The position numbers and the translations under genes are program-made. Shown here in pieces: positions 42,456-51,688 of a DNA stretch of 64,000 nt (the stretch's first letter is position 1; every line of letters starts with the position of its first letter). Location of the stretch: NCBI GenBank assembly GCA_017547145.1, contig JAFYQJ010000006.1, positions 1 through 64,000 of the forward strand. Direction: 5' to 3'. Below the pieces are notes generated by a model. It ran no database searches. It was not told the DNA's origin and was given only the letters and a program-made list of their open reading frames with translations. Source of the stretch: Paludibacteraceae bacterium. Its GTDB lineage: Bacteria > Bacteroidota > Bacteroidia > Bacteroidales > Paludibacteraceae.

Positions 42456-43772
42456 ATGAAATTAAAAATTAAAACGACTTTTTTGAGTTTGATTTTTGTG
42501 ATGCTGTGTAACACTGTAGTGTTTTCGCAATACGTGCCGACCTCGGAAAATTTACAAGCACGAGGAGAGTTTCAAGACGATAAGTTTGGGATATTTCTCC
42601 ATTGGGGTATTTATAGTATGACGGCTCAAGGCGAATGGTATATGAACAACAAAAATATTCGTTACGATGAGTATGCAAAGTTGGCTTCGGGTTTTTATCC
42701 TTCGCTTTTCGATGCTTCGGAGTGGGTGGCTGCCATAAAAGCTTCGGGTGCAAAATACATTACAATAACGAGTCGGCATCACGATGGATTCTCGATGTTC
42801 GATACTGAGTTTTCTGATTTTAACATTGTTGATGCTACACCTTTTCGGCGTGATGTTTTGAAGGAATTGTCCGAGGAGTGTGCAAAGCAAGATGTAAAAC
42901 TGCATTTTTATTATTCGCATCTCGATTGGCTACGCTTCGACTATCCGTTGGGGAAAACAGGGCATGGCACAGGCCGACCAAAAGGCTATGAAAATTGGTC
43001 TGCTTATTATCAATTTATGAATAATCAATTGACTGAATTGTTGACAAATTATGGGCCTATTCGTGCTATTTGGTTTGATGGCGTTTGGGATCAGCCTTCA
43101 GATTTTGATTGGCAATTAGAAGAGCAATATAGTTTGATACATGGTTTGCAATCGGCTTGTCTTATAGGCAATAATCATCATCGCACGCCTGTTGCAGGCG
43201 AAGATTTTCAGATGTTTGAACGCGACTTACCTGGAGAAAACAATGCAGGTTATTCTGCAGGGCAGGAAGTAAGTACTTTGCCTCTTGAAACTTGTGAGAC
43301 GATGAATCGTACTTGGGGTTATAATATTGAAGACCTTGATTATAAAACGACAAAAACGTTGATTCATTTATTGGTTCGTGCCGCAGGCAAAAATGCAAAT
43401 TTGTTGTTGAATGTTGCCCCTCAGCCTAATGGACAACTGCCAACGTTAGCTGTAGAACGATTAAAAGAAATGGGAGATTGGTTGAGCGTGTATGGTGAAA
43501 CTATTTATGGAACAAGAGGGGGCGATATAGAGCCTCACTCGTGGGGAGTTTCTACCCAAAAGGGCAATAGGTTGTTTGTGCATGTGCTTGATTTGAAGGA
43601 TGATAATTTGTTGTTGCCGTTAAAAATAAAAGTTGTGAAAGCCATTCGTTTTAGTGATGGCGCGAAGATCCCTTTTATCCAAAAAAAAGATGGAGTGTTA
43701 CTCAATTTTTCCGAAATACCAACTGAAGTTGATTGTGTTGTAGAATTGTTGTTGAAAGAAGATGAAAAATAA
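42456..43772 (+). CDS. Alpha-L-fucosidase, GH29
   Basis: 438 aa from the ATG at 42456 (a start at 42420 would precede the signal peptide). Signal peptide LIFVMLCNTVVFS. GH29 motifs: KFGIFLHWGIYSM near 43, TSRHHDGFSMFDT near 105 and IWFDGVWDQP near 205, where the Asp (about 208) is the expected nucleophile. A C-terminal beta domain follows. It removes terminal fucose from glycans such as mucin or milk oligosaccharides. It is not next to SusC/SusD genes, so it stands outside a typical polysaccharide-use locus. Confidence 0.9.
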   Translation: MKLKIKTTFLSLIFVMLCNTVVFSQYVPTSENLQARGEFQDDKFGIFLHWGIYSMTAQGEWYMNNKNIRYDEYAKLASGFYPSLFDASEWVAAIKASGAKYITITSRHHDGFSMFDTEFSDFNIVDATPFRRDVLKELSEECAKQDVKLHFYYSHLDWLRFDYPLGKTGHGTGRPKGYENWSAYYQFMNNQLTELLTNYGPIRAIWFDGVWDQPSDFDWQLEEQYSLIHGLQSACLIGNNHHRTPVAGEDFQMFERDLPGENNAGYSAGQEVSTLPLETCETMNRTWGYNIEDLDYKTTKTLIHLLVRAAGKNANLLLNVAPQPNGQLPTLAVERLKEMGDWLSVYGETIYGTRGGDIEPHSWGVSTQKGNRLFVHVLDLKDDNLLLPLKIKVVKAIRFSDGAKIPFIQKKDGVLLNFSEIPTEVDCVVELLLKEDEK

Positions 43773-43797
43773 TGTAAGGTATTTTTGTGCATTGTTG

Positions 43798-43805
43798 TAT
43801 CTTTG
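43798..43805 (+). promoter_or_regulatory. -7 box of dnaX
   Basis: TATCTTTG, 18 nt before the dnaX ATG. Confidence 0.5.
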
Positions 43806-43823
43806 TAGTGTAAAAGAAAATCT

Positions 43824-45545
43824 ATGAAAAATTATATTGTTTCGGCACGCAAATATCGCCCATCAACTTTCCGTTCGGTTGTGGGACAAACAGTTTTAAC
43901 TACAACGTTGAAAAACGCAATTGCAACAAATCATTTAGCACATGCTTATTTGTTTTGTGGTCCACGTGGTGTTGGAAAAACTACGTGTGCACGAATTTTT
44001 GCCAAAACAATAAATTGTTTTCATCCAACAGAGTCGGGTGAGGCTTGTAATGAATGCGATTCGTGTCGTGGATTTAATGAGCAACGTTCGTTTAATATTC
44101 ATGAATTAGACGCTGCGTCAAACAACTCGGTGGAAGAAATTCGTGGCTTGATAGAAAAAGTGCGTATACCACCGCAAGTTGGTCGTTATAGTGTTTATAT
44201 TATCGATGAAGTGCATATGCTTTCTACGGCGGCATTTAATGCTTTTCTTAAAACTTTAGAAGAGCCTCCTGCTCATGCTATTTTTATATTGGCTACTACA
44301 GAAAAACATCGTGTGCTTGCAACTATACTTTCTCGTTGTCAGATTTATGATTTTAATAGGATAACTATTTCTGATATGGTAGAGCATTTGCAATATGTGG
44401 CACAGCAAGAAGGAGTTGAAGCAGAAGCCGAAGCTTTGGGTGTGATTGCACAAAAAGCAGATGGTGGAATGCGTGATGCGTTATCAATTTTCGATCAGGT
44501 AGTAAGTTTTTGTGGGTCTACAATTACCTATCAAGCAGTAATTGACAATTTGAATGTACTTGATTATGAGTATTATTTTCGATTGATAACATTGTTTTTG
44601 CAAGGTGATGTGGCCAATTCTTTATTGGTCTTTAACGAAATTTTAAATAAAGGGTTTGATGCTCAAAATTTTGTTCAAGGGTTGGCTATGCATTTTCGTA
44701 ATTTGCTTACGGCAACGGATGCGTGTACAGTTCAGTTGATGGAAGTTTCAGCAGAAGTTCAAAAACGTTATATTGATCAATCGAAGCAAGCTCGAGTGAA
44801 GTTTCTATATCAAGGTTTGTTGTTGGTGAATGAATGTGATTTAAACTTTAAGCAAAGTAAGAATAAGCGTTTGCTTGTAGAGTTGATGTTGATACGCTTA
44901 TGTCAGTTAACGCAAACGGAAGACTCTTTGAGCGAAAAAAAAAACATTGAACTTTCGCCCATTAAGGTAACGCCACCGCAAGTAAAACAGCCTGTTGTAC
45001 AATCTGTTGAAGTGCAAAGTCAATCTGCAACGATAGAGGAAAAAAATATAAGACAAGAACTACGTACACAGCAAAAACCTCTTTATGCAGGCTCGGTTTC
45101 TATATTAGGAAATAGAGTGAGTAATGAGGTTGAAGTTGCTAAAAAAGTTGAAGAAGAGCCATTGTTGGATAAAAAACAACGAAATGCTACATTTACTGAC
45201 AATCAGTTTGAAAAATGTTGGTTAGAGTTTGCAGGTTCAATCCAAAAAAATGCAAAGTTAACAAATACATTGATGAACTTTGTCCCCAAACGAATGACAG
45301 ATACGGCATTCCAACTTCAGTTGGTTAATCCTGTACAACAAAAAGATGTACAGGAAATATTGCCGACAATCAAAAAATTTTTAACCGAAAAATTAAGTAA
45401 TGATTTTTTGACTATCGAGATTGTGATTGCGGAGAACAGTCAAACAAATTTTGCTTATACACCTGAAGATTGTTGGGATTTGATGAAAAAAAATAATCCT
45501 GTGCTTGAGGAACTTAAACAAAATCTTTCCTTAGAAATTCTTTAG
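43824..45545 (+). CDS. dnaX: DNA polymerase III subunits gamma/tau
   Basis: 573 aa. Walker A GPRGVGKTTCARIFAK near 47, a zinc module with Cys around 66-83 (CNECDSC), DEVHMLSTAAFNAFLKTLEEPP near 127, sensor ATTEKHR near 156. The variable C-terminal part (about 370-573) would be the tau-specific region. Loads the sliding clamp and links polymerases at the fork. Confidence 0.95.
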   Translation: MKNYIVSARKYRPSTFRSVVGQTVLTTTLKNAIATNHLAHAYLFCGPRGVGKTTCARIFAKTINCFHPTESGEACNECDSCRGFNEQRSFNIHELDAASNNSVEEIRGLIEKVRIPPQVGRYSVYIIDEVHMLSTAAFNAFLKTLEEPPAHAIFILATTEKHRVLATILSRCQIYDFNRITISDMVEHLQYVAQQEGVEAEAEALGVIAQKADGGMRDALSIFDQVVSFCGSTITYQAVIDNLNVLDYEYYFRLITLFLQGDVANSLLVFNEILNKGFDAQNFVQGLAMHFRNLLTATDACTVQLMEVSAEVQKRYIDQSKQARVKFLYQGLLLVNECDLNFKQSKNKRLLVELMLIRLCQLTQTEDSLSEKKNIELSPIKVTPPQVKQPVVQSVEVQSQSATIEEKNIRQELRTQQKPLYAGSVSILGNRVSNEVEVAKKVEEEPLLDKKQRNATFTDNQFEKCWLEFAGSIQKNAKLTNTLMNFVPKRMTDTAFQLQLVNPVQQKDVQEILPTIKKFLTEKLSNDFLTIEIVIAENSQTNFAYTPEDCWDLMKKNNPVLEELKQNLSLEIL

Positions 45546-45548
45546 TAA

Positions 45549-46892
45549 ATGGCAGATGTTCATGTTTTAGGTACAGCTAACGTTCGTAAGTTGCTCTGGG
45601 AGTATTCGCTTCCTGCAATAGTGGCTATGTTGGCTTCTTCACTTTATAATATTGTTGATAGTATATTCATTGGTCATGGAGTTGGTGCTTTAGCTATTTC
45701 TGGTTTGGCTGTAACATTCCCATTAATGAATCTTTCGGCTGCTTTTGGTGCATTGATAGGTGCTGGAGGTGCTACGTTGCTATCAATAAAAATGGGGCAG
45801 CAGGATGTAGAAAATGCTGAAGGAGTTTTGGGAAATATCGTTTCTTTAAATTTGCTTCTTGGTAGCATTTTTATGATTCTCGGGTTGTTGTTTTTAAAAC
45901 AAATTTTGATGTTCTTTGGAGCGAGTGGAGAAACTCTCCCTTATGCCTACGATTATATGTTTGTATTGTTGATAGGCAATATCGTTACGCATTTGTATTT
46001 AGGTTTAAATAGTGCGATGCGTTCTACGGGTGCTCCACGCAAAGCAATGCTTACAACGTTGATGACGGTTGTCGTAAATAGCATTTTAGACCCACTGTTT
46101 ATTTTTGTGTTTGATTGGGGAATTCGGGGGGCTGCAATAGCTACGGTTCTAGCTCAACTTATTGCGTTGGTTTGTGTAATCTTACACTTTATGAATCCTA
46201 AAGGTTTGTTGCATTTCAAGCGAACTGCGTTTGTTCTTCGTCGGCGTGTGGCTTATAGTATATTTTCTATTGGTATGGCACCTTTTGTGTTAAATGCTTG
46301 TTCGTGTTTAGTGGTGCTTATTATCAATCAATCGTTGTTGAAATATGGTGGCGATTTGGCTGTTGGTGCGTATGGAATAGTTAATCGGATAATGATGTTG
46401 TTTGGGATGTTGGTGTTAGGTTTTAATCAAGGTATGCAACCGATAGCAGGTTACAACTATGGGGCAAAAAAAATGGATAGGGTGAATATGGTTTTAAAGC
46501 AAACTATTTTTTATGCCTCGGGTGTAATGGTGTTTGGTTTTCTTCTTGTAGAAATATTTCCTGATTTTGTCGCACAAATGTTTACTACAGATAAGCAATT
46601 GGTCGATTTGTCGGTGCAAGGTTTGCGTATCGTGTTTATTTTTGCCCCAGTGGTTGGCTTTCAAATGGTTGTGTCAAATTTCTTCCAATCGATAGGTCAG
46701 GCATCGAAAGCTGTATTTCTCTCCTCTACACGACAACTATTATTTTTGGTTCCACTTTTAATTGTATTGCCACGTTTTTTTGGAACAATGGGGGTTTGGG
46801 TGAGTTTGCCAATATCTGATGCTATGGCATCAATATTAGCAGCTATAGTTTTATTTAAGCAAAAAATAATTCGAGAAAACAATGAAAGGTAA
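45549..46892 (+). CDS. MATE-family efflux transporter
   Basis: 447 aa, about twelve membrane helices in two halves. ASSLYNIVDSIFIGHGVGALA (about 25-45) and FNQGMQPIAGYNYGAKKMDR (about 296-315) are typical MATE segments. Exports drugs or metabolites with Na+ or H+. It follows dnaX by 3 nt and overlaps the next gene by 11 nt. Confidence 0.9.
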   Translation: MADVHVLGTANVRKLLWEYSLPAIVAMLASSLYNIVDSIFIGHGVGALAISGLAVTFPLMNLSAAFGALIGAGGATLLSIKMGQQDVENAEGVLGNIVSLNLLLGSIFMILGLLFLKQILMFFGASGETLPYAYDYMFVLLIGNIVTHLYLGLNSAMRSTGAPRKAMLTTLMTVVVNSILDPLFIFVFDWGIRGAAIATVLAQLIALVCVILHFMNPKGLLHFKRTAFVLRRRVAYSIFSIGMAPFVLNACSCLVVLIINQSLLKYGGDLAVGAYGIVNRIMMLFGMLVLGFNQGMQPIAGYNYGAKKMDRVNMVLKQTIFYASGVMVFGFLLVEIFPDFVAQMFTTDKQLVDLSVQGLRIVFIFAPVVGFQMVVSNFFQSIGQASKAVFLSSTRQLLFLVPLLIVLPRFFGTMGVWVSLPISDAMASILAAIVLFKQKIIRENNER

Positions 46893-47502
46893 GCATGTTG
46901 TAATCACTATTGGCAGAGAGTTTGGTAGCGGTGGAAGGGCTGTTGGGCAGCAATTGGCCGAAAGACTTGGTATTGATTATTACGATAAAGAGTTGTTGGC
47001 TTTGGCTGCTAAAGAATTTGGATTTGGACAAGAAATTTTTGAGCGTGCGGACGAAAAGCATTCGGCGTTTGAAGGAGTTTTACATTGGTTGAATGAAACA
47101 TTTACAAGTGCGTTGAATACGGAAAATTATATGTCGAACGATTCAATATTTAAAATGCAGTCGGAGGTAATTTTGCGTTTGGCACAAAGGAGTTCTTGCG
47201 TTATTGTTGGTCGCTGTTCCGATTATATTTTACGAAACAATGAGCATTGTTTAAGTGTGTTTTTGCATGCTCCGTTAGCGGATCGTATTAAACGAGTTGC
47301 TATGCGTATGGGGGTGTCGCAGCAAGAAGCTTGTGAGTTGATAGAAATGGAAGATAAAAATCGTGCGGAATATTATAATTTTTATTCGAGCAAGACATGG
47401 GGGAAAGCTTCAAGTTATGACCTCTGTTTGAATGTCTCTATGCTTGGAGAAAATGGAGTAGTAAGGGTAATAGAGTCGCTTGTACGAGAAAAGTATTTAT
47501 AA
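46882..47502 (+). CDS. Cytidylate kinase-like protein
   Basis: 206 aa. P-loop variant ITIGREFGSGGRAVGQQLAERLG (GREFGSGG), then DYYDKELLALAAKEFG, as in the cytidylate-kinase-like family (distinct from Cmk). AQRSSCVIVGRCSDYIL near 93 and a lid-like HAPLADRIKRVAMRMGVS follow. Its substrate is not established. Confidence 0.82.
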   Translation: MKGKHVVITIGREFGSGGRAVGQQLAERLGIDYYDKELLALAAKEFGFGQEIFERADEKHSAFEGVLHWLNETFTSALNTENYMSNDSIFKMQSEVILRLAQRSSCVIVGRCSDYILRNNEHCLSVFLHAPLADRIKRVAMRMGVSQQEACELIEMEDKNRAEYYNFYSSKTWGKASSYDLCLNVSMLGENGVVRVIESLVREKYL

Positions 47503-47508
47503 AAATAG

Positions 47509-47554
47509 AAAATCTATTAGATGTCCCGATTGGAATGCATCTAATAGATTTTTA
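47509..47554. terminator. Bidirectional intrinsic terminator
   Basis: AAAATCTATTAGATG (47509-47523) pairs with CATCTAATAGATTTT (47538-47552), with A and T runs on the two sides; it lies between converging genes. Confidence 0.85.
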
Positions 47555-47577
47555 TCTTGAATTTTTGTTGGATAGAT

Positions 47578-48156
47578 TTAGCTTTTTGTTTTGTCAAAGC
47601 AATGACGACAAATAGGTTCGTATTCGTTTTTTTCTCCTAATAAAACTTGTTTTTCGCCAGCTACTAGTCGATGAGAAACGTAAGCGGGAGCTCCGCAGCG
47701 TACACAAATAGCATGAACTTTTTGTACATCGTCGGCTATTGCCATAAGGGCAGGCATGGGTCCAAATGGAATTCCTTTAAAATCCATATCTAGCCCTGCG
47801 ACAATTACTCTAAATCCTTGATTTGCAAGTGAATTGCAAACATCGATAATTCCTTCGTCGAAAAATTGAGCTTCGTCAATTCCAATAACGTCAACGTCGC
47901 CTGTCATCAACAAAATATTTTGTGAAGAACTAACAGGAGTAGAGGCAATGCTATTAGCATCGTGCGATACGACTTCTGTGTCGGAGTAACGAGTGTCAAC
48001 GGCAGGTTTAAAAATTTCAACTCGTTGCTTTGCTATTTTTGCACGTTTTAGTCTTCGGATTAGTTCTTCTGTTTTGCCCGAAAACATTGATCCGCAAATT
48101 ACTTCTATGCTTCCACGGCGTTCGTTGGAATGTACGTTTGATTCAAAGAAATTCAT
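47578..48156 (-). CDS. tdk: Thymidine kinase
   Basis: 192 aa, type II. P-loop [19 protein letters not shown] (about 21-39), [11 protein letters not shown] near 93, and the zinc-binding cysteines in CVRCGAPA and CRHCF near the end. Phosphorylates thymidine for salvage. Confidence 0.94.
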   Translation of the reverse strand: MNFFESNVHSNERRGSIEVICGSMFSGKTEELIRRLKRAKIAKQRVEIFKPAVDTRYSDTEVVSHDANSIASTPVSSSQNILLMTGDVDVIGIDEAQFFDEGIIDVCNSLANQGFRVIVAGLDMDFKGIPFGPMPALMAIADDVQKVHAICVRCGAPAYVSHRLVAGEKQVLLGEKNEYEPICRHCFDKTKS

Positions 48157-48184
48157 TGTGTTAAAGTGGTTTAGTATGTAAATT

Positions 48185-48249
48185 GTTGTTGAAAAACGTA
48201 TTTTTATCTACTTTTGCAAAAGTAATAAAACCATTGTTAGAAATACAAA
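48185..48249. promoter_or_regulatory. Divergent promoter with shared palindromic -7 box
   Basis: The 16-bp palindrome TACTTTTGCAAAAGTA (48209-48224) holds a -7 box on each strand. For the plus gene, GTTG (48185-48188) lies 20 nt upstream; for tdk, CAAA (48246-48249, TTTG on the minus strand) lies 21 nt upstream. The two polymerases could not bind together. Confidence 0.7.
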
Positions 48250-48262
48250 TAAAATATAGAAA

Positions 48263-48916
48263 ATGAATAAGGATTTGTTAATAGCATTGATGCAAAAAGA
48301 TTTATCGGAATTAAATGTAATGCTTGAAGGTATTGCAGAGTGGAAATCTGTGCCAAGTTCGATAAATCGATTAGCACTTTCAAAAGCTGAAAATATTGTT
48401 GCTTCGCTACAAAAGTTGTCGGAAGTAAAAGACGAGCCAAAGGTGGAAGAGAGACAAACAGAGCATATTTTTGATGAAGCAAAAAAAGTTTTAGAGCCAG
48501 AAATTGAAGAGACTCTTATTTGTTTAGAAGAAAATTTGGAACAATGTGTTGTTGTGGAAGAAGAACAGATTAAGGAAGAAGCTGATGATAATGTTCAAAA
48601 ATCAATTGTAGCTGACATGGTTGATATACAACCCTCGTTGAATGAAGTGCAGCAACGCGAAATGTCTGTGATGGATAGTGTATTGGATAAAAATAAAGTA
48701 ACTGATTTAATTCAATCTATAAGTCTTGGTGATAGATTCCGTTTTCAGCGAGAACTGTTTTCTAATAATGGAGAAGAAATGATGCAGGCGTTTCACGACT
48801 TAAATGCAATGAATACGATTGACGAAGCATCTGCTTATTTGAAAAAACATTTCGATTGGGATATGGAGAATGAAAGTGTGAAAGATTTTTATGCAGTATT
48901 AAATAGAAAATTTTAA
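48263..48916 (+). CDS. Conserved-looking protein of unknown function
   Basis: 217 aa, no signal or membrane helix. N-terminal helical part (1-60), acidic middle (about 65-130), and a C-terminal helical domain with LGDRFRFQRELFSNNGEEMM near 155 and KKHFDWDMENESVKDFY near 193. I recall similar C-terminal regions in other Bacteroidota proteins of unknown function. It shares its promoter palindrome with tdk and precedes rsmI by 3 nt. Confidence 0.6.
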   Translation: MNKDLLIALMQKDLSELNVMLEGIAEWKSVPSSINRLALSKAENIVASLQKLSEVKDEPKVEERQTEHIFDEAKKVLEPEIEETLICLEENLEQCVVVEEEQIKEEADDNVQKSIVADMVDIQPSLNEVQQREMSVMDSVLDKNKVTDLIQSISLGDRFRFQRELFSNNGEEMMQAFHDLNAMNTIDEASAYLKKHFDWDMENESVKDFYAVLNRKF

Positions 48917-48919
48917 TCG

Positions 48920-49594
48920 GTGGCAAAACTTTATTTAATACCAACTCCTGTTGGTAATTTGGAAGATATAACACTTCGTGCTTTGCGTATATTGAAGGAG
49001 GTAGATCTTGTGTTAGCAGAAGATACTCGCACTACGGGATTTTTGTTTAAGCATTTTGATATAAAAACTCCAATGCATTCACATCACAAGTTTAATGAGC
49101 ATAAAACGGTTGATTTGCTTGTGGAGAGAGTGTCGCAAGGGCAAGAGATAGCATTGGTGTCTGATGCAGGAACGCCGGGGATTTCGGATCCTGGTTTTTT
49201 GTTGGTGCGTGCATGCGTAAAAGCAGGTGTTGAGGTGGAATGTTTGCCCGGGGCAACTGCGTTTGTGCCAGCGTTGATAGATTCGGGTTTGCCATGTGAT
49301 AGGTTTTGTTTTGAGGGATTTCTTCCACAAAAAAAAGGTCGTCAAACAAAAATAAACTCATTGAAAGAAGAAGAAAGGACGATGATTTTTTATGAATCTC
49401 CATTTCGATTAGTAAAAACATTGGAGCAGTTTTCAGAAGTTTTTGGTCAAGATAGGTTGGTTTCTGTTTCGCGTGAGATTTCAAAACTACACGAGCAAAC
49501 AATTCGTGGAACATTGAGTGAGGTAATTGCTTTTTTTAAAGAAAAACAGCCGAAGGGTGAGATTGTAATTGTATTGTCTGGAAATAAAAGTTAG
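48920..49594 (+). CDS. rsmI: 16S rRNA (cytidine-1402-2'-O)-methyltransferase RsmI
   Basis: 224 aa, GTG start at 48920. YLIPTPVGNLEDITLRAL at the N-terminus, EDTRTTGFL near 35, SDAGTPGISDPG near 80 and FYESPFRL near 153. Uses S-adenosylmethionine to methylate the ribose of C1402 in 16S rRNA. Confidence 0.93.
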   Translation: MAKLYLIPTPVGNLEDITLRALRILKEVDLVLAEDTRTTGFLFKHFDIKTPMHSHHKFNEHKTVDLLVERVSQGQEIALVSDAGTPGISDPGFLLVRACVKAGVEVECLPGATAFVPALIDSGLPCDRFCFEGFLPQKKGRQTKINSLKEEERTMIFYESPFRLVKTLEQFSEVFGQDRLVSVSREISKLHEQTIRGTLSEVIAFFKEKQPKGEIVIVLSGNKS

Positions 49595-49622
49595 TAAACG
49601 TATAAAAAAACGCTACTTTTGT

Positions 49623-49653
49623 TTTGTGTTACATAAAAAATCACTACTTTTGC
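49623..49653 (+). promoter_or_regulatory. Promoter of the rplM-rpsI operon
   Basis: TTTG (49623-49626), 18 nt spacer, TACTTTTGC (49645-49653). Confidence 0.7.
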
Positions 49654-49660
49654 AGTCCGA

Positions 49661-49788
49661 ATATTATCCAAGGGATTTAGAGTGTTCTGAATCAATAGAT
49701 TGATATTTTAAAGATGAATTAGCCCGTCTTAAAAGCGATGTTTATTGGTGAGGGATTTTTAGAAACAATTATAAAAAAGAAAAACAGC
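49661..49788 (+). other. Long 5' leader of rplM
   Basis: About 130 nt of leader lies between the promoter and the chosen GTG start. It contains a small hairpin (ATCAAT with ATTGAT near 49692-49705) and no coding frame of known type; an in-frame ATG at 49738 adds 17 residues that L13 does not have. Autogenous ribosomal-protein leaders, including L13 ones in Bacteroidia, are known, so regulation here is possible. Confidence 0.4.
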
Positions 49789-50244
49789 GTGGATACTTTA
49801 AGTTATAAAACTATTTCCGCAAACAAAGCCACTGTGAAAAAAGAGTGGGTTGTTGTTGATGCTCAAGACATGATTCTTGGACGTATGAGTTCGAAAGTAG
49901 CAAAGCTTTTGAGAGGTAAGTACAAACCAAGTTATACTCCTCATGTCGATTGTGGTGACAATGTTATTATTGTTAATGCTGATAAAGTTAAATTAACAGG
50001 TAACAAATGGACAGATCGTATATATTATACTTATACGGGTTATGCTGGTGGTCAAAGAGAAACTACACCTGCAAAAATGATGGCTCAAAGCCCAGAAAAA
50101 TTGATTAAAAAAGTTGTGAAAGGTATGTTGCCAAAAAATAAACTTGGAAACAAATTATTGGCAAACTTGTATGTTTATGCAGGTACAGAACATCCGCATG
50201 AAGCTCAACAACCTAAACAAATAGATTTAAACTTACTTAAATAA
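49789..50244 (+). CDS. rplM: 50S ribosomal protein L13
   Basis: 151 aa from the GTG at 49789, giving the family's N-terminus DTLSYKTISANKATV. The ATG at 49738 is in frame but adds an atypical 17-residue extension. LGRMSSKVAKLLRGKYKP and TPHVDCGDNVIIVNADKV are typical L13 motifs. Confidence 0.92.
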   Translation: MDTLSYKTISANKATVKKEWVVVDAQDMILGRMSSKVAKLLRGKYKPSYTPHVDCGDNVIIVNADKVKLTGNKWTDRIYYTYTGYAGGQRETTPAKMMAQSPEKLIKKVVKGMLPKNKLGNKLLANLYVYAGTEHPHEAQQPKQIDLNLLK

Positions 50245-50249
50245 TTGAT

Positions 50250-50636
50250 ATGGAAATTACAAATGCTATAGGAAGAAGAAAATCGGCAATTGCTCGTGTT
50301 TTCGTTAACAAAGGAGCTGGTAATATAACCATCAATAAACGTGATCTTTCAGTTTATTTTCCTTCAGGAATACTTCAATATATTGTTAAACAACCATTGA
50401 ACACATTAAATGTTGTAGAACAATATGATATTAAAGTAAACTTGAAAGGTGGTGGTTTTAAAGGTCAAGCAGAAGCTTTGCGTTTGGCAATAGCTCGTGC
50501 ATTAGTGAAAATTGATCCTAATGATAAATCGGCGTTGAAAAAAGCAGGTTTCTTAACTCGCGACTCTCGTGAGGTTGAACGTAAAAAACCAGGTCGTCCA
50601 AAAGCACGTAAGAGATTCCAATTCTCTAAACGTTAA
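50250..50636 (+). CDS. rpsI: 30S ribosomal protein S9
   Basis: 128 aa. AIGRRKSAIARVFV at the start and the basic C-terminal tail KKPGRPKARKRFQFSKR, which reaches the P-site tRNA. Follows rplM by 5 nt. Confidence 0.95.
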   Translation: MEITNAIGRRKSAIARVFVNKGAGNITINKRDLSVYFPSGILQYIVKQPLNTLNVVEQYDIKVNLKGGGFKGQAEALRLAIARALVKIDPNDKSALKKAGFLTRDSREVERKKPGRPKARKRFQFSKR

Positions 50637-50645
50637 TATGATAAA

Positions 50646-50686
50646 AATAAAAGTTGCTTCTCTTTTTTGGAGGGTCAACTTTTATT
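50646..50686 (+). terminator. Hairpin between rpsI and rpsB
   Basis: AATAAAAGTTG (50646-50656) pairs with CAACTTTTATT (50676-50686). The T run after it is short, so it may attenuate rather than fully stop transcription. Confidence 0.5.
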
Positions 50687-50796
50687 TATGTTTAGTATCT
50701 AAATCATTTAGACTTGTCAATAAAAAATGACGACTACTTGATGATTGCTTAACAAATAAAGTAGAAAAGAAAGTAAACAATTTAAAATTTAAAAAA

Positions 50797-51606
50797 ATGT
50801 CAAGAGTAAATTTTCAAGAATTATTAGAAGCTGGTGCACATTTCGGACATTTAAAACGTAAATGGAACCCAGCAATGGCTCCTTATATTTTTATGGAGCG
50901 TAACGGAATTCATATTTTCGATCTTCACAAAACTGTTGTGAAATTAGATGAAGCTGCAGAAGCTGCAAAACAAATTGTAAAATCTGGTAAAAAGATTCTT
51001 TTTGTTGCTACAAAAAAACAAATTAAACAAGTTGTTGCTGATAAAGCTTCTTCTGTAGGAATGCCTTATATTTCAGAACGTTGGGCTGGAGGTATGTTGA
51101 CAAATTTCCCTACTATCAGAAAGGCTGTTAAAAAAATGGCTTCAATAGATAAAATGACTACTGATGGTACTTTTGATAATTTGTCAAAACGTGAAAAATT
51201 GCAAATCACACGTCAACGTGCAAAATTGGAAAAAAACTTAGGTTCTATCGCTGATTTGAATCGTTTGCCAGCTGCACTTTTTGTTGTGGATGTTTTAAAA
51301 GAAAATATTGCAGTTCGTGAAGCAAATCGTTTAGGAATACCTGTTTTTGGTATTGTTGATACTAATTCAGATCCTTCAAATATCGATTTTGTTATTCCTG
51401 CAAATGACGATGCAACAAAATCAGTGGAAGTTATTTTGAATGCAATTGTAACAGCTATGGCTGAAGGTGCTCAAGAACGTAAACTTGAAAAACAAGAAAG
51501 CGAAGAGGCTGAAGCTCCTGTTGCAGTTGAAAAAAAAATAAGAAAAACTCGTGCTCAAAAGAGCGAAGAAGCAGCTGCGGAAGTTGCTGAAAAAACAGAA
51601 GAATAA
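50797..51606 (+). CDS. rpsB: 30S ribosomal protein S2
   Basis: 269 aa. FQELLEAGAHFGHLKRKWNP near the start, ERWAGGMLTNFPTI near 95, and FGIVDTNSDPSNIDFVIPAN near 183. A charged Ala/Glu/Lys-rich extension follows from about 230, common in Bacteroidota. Confidence 0.96.
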   Translation: MSRVNFQELLEAGAHFGHLKRKWNPAMAPYIFMERNGIHIFDLHKTVVKLDEAAEAAKQIVKSGKKILFVATKKQIKQVVADKASSVGMPYISERWAGGMLTNFPTIRKAVKKMASIDKMTTDGTFDNLSKREKLQITRQRAKLEKNLGSIADLNRLPAALFVVDVLKENIAVREANRLGIPVFGIVDTNSDPSNIDFVIPANDDATKSVEVILNAIVTAMAEGAQERKLEKQESEEAEAPVAVEKKIRKTRAQKSEEAAAEVAEKTEE

Positions 51607-51623
51607 TTAAAAACGTTAAAAGG

Positions 51624-51664
51624 ACGTTACAGCACGAGTTATATGGTGTTGTAACGTTTTTTTG
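51624..51664 (+). terminator. Terminator or attenuator between rpsB and tsf
   Basis: ACGTTACA (51624-51631) pairs with TGTAACGT (51650-51657), then seven T. Confidence 0.75.
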
Positions 51665-51688
51665 TTAAATCTATAAAATATTAAATTT

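Noticed and set aside
49738-49788. ATG start for L13 at 49738
   Set aside because: It adds 17 residues missing from the family; GTG at 49789 gives the standard N-terminus.
50637-50796. tRNA or other stable RNA between rpsI and rpsB
   Set aside because: Only one weak hairpin is present and no cloverleaf or CCA pattern was found.
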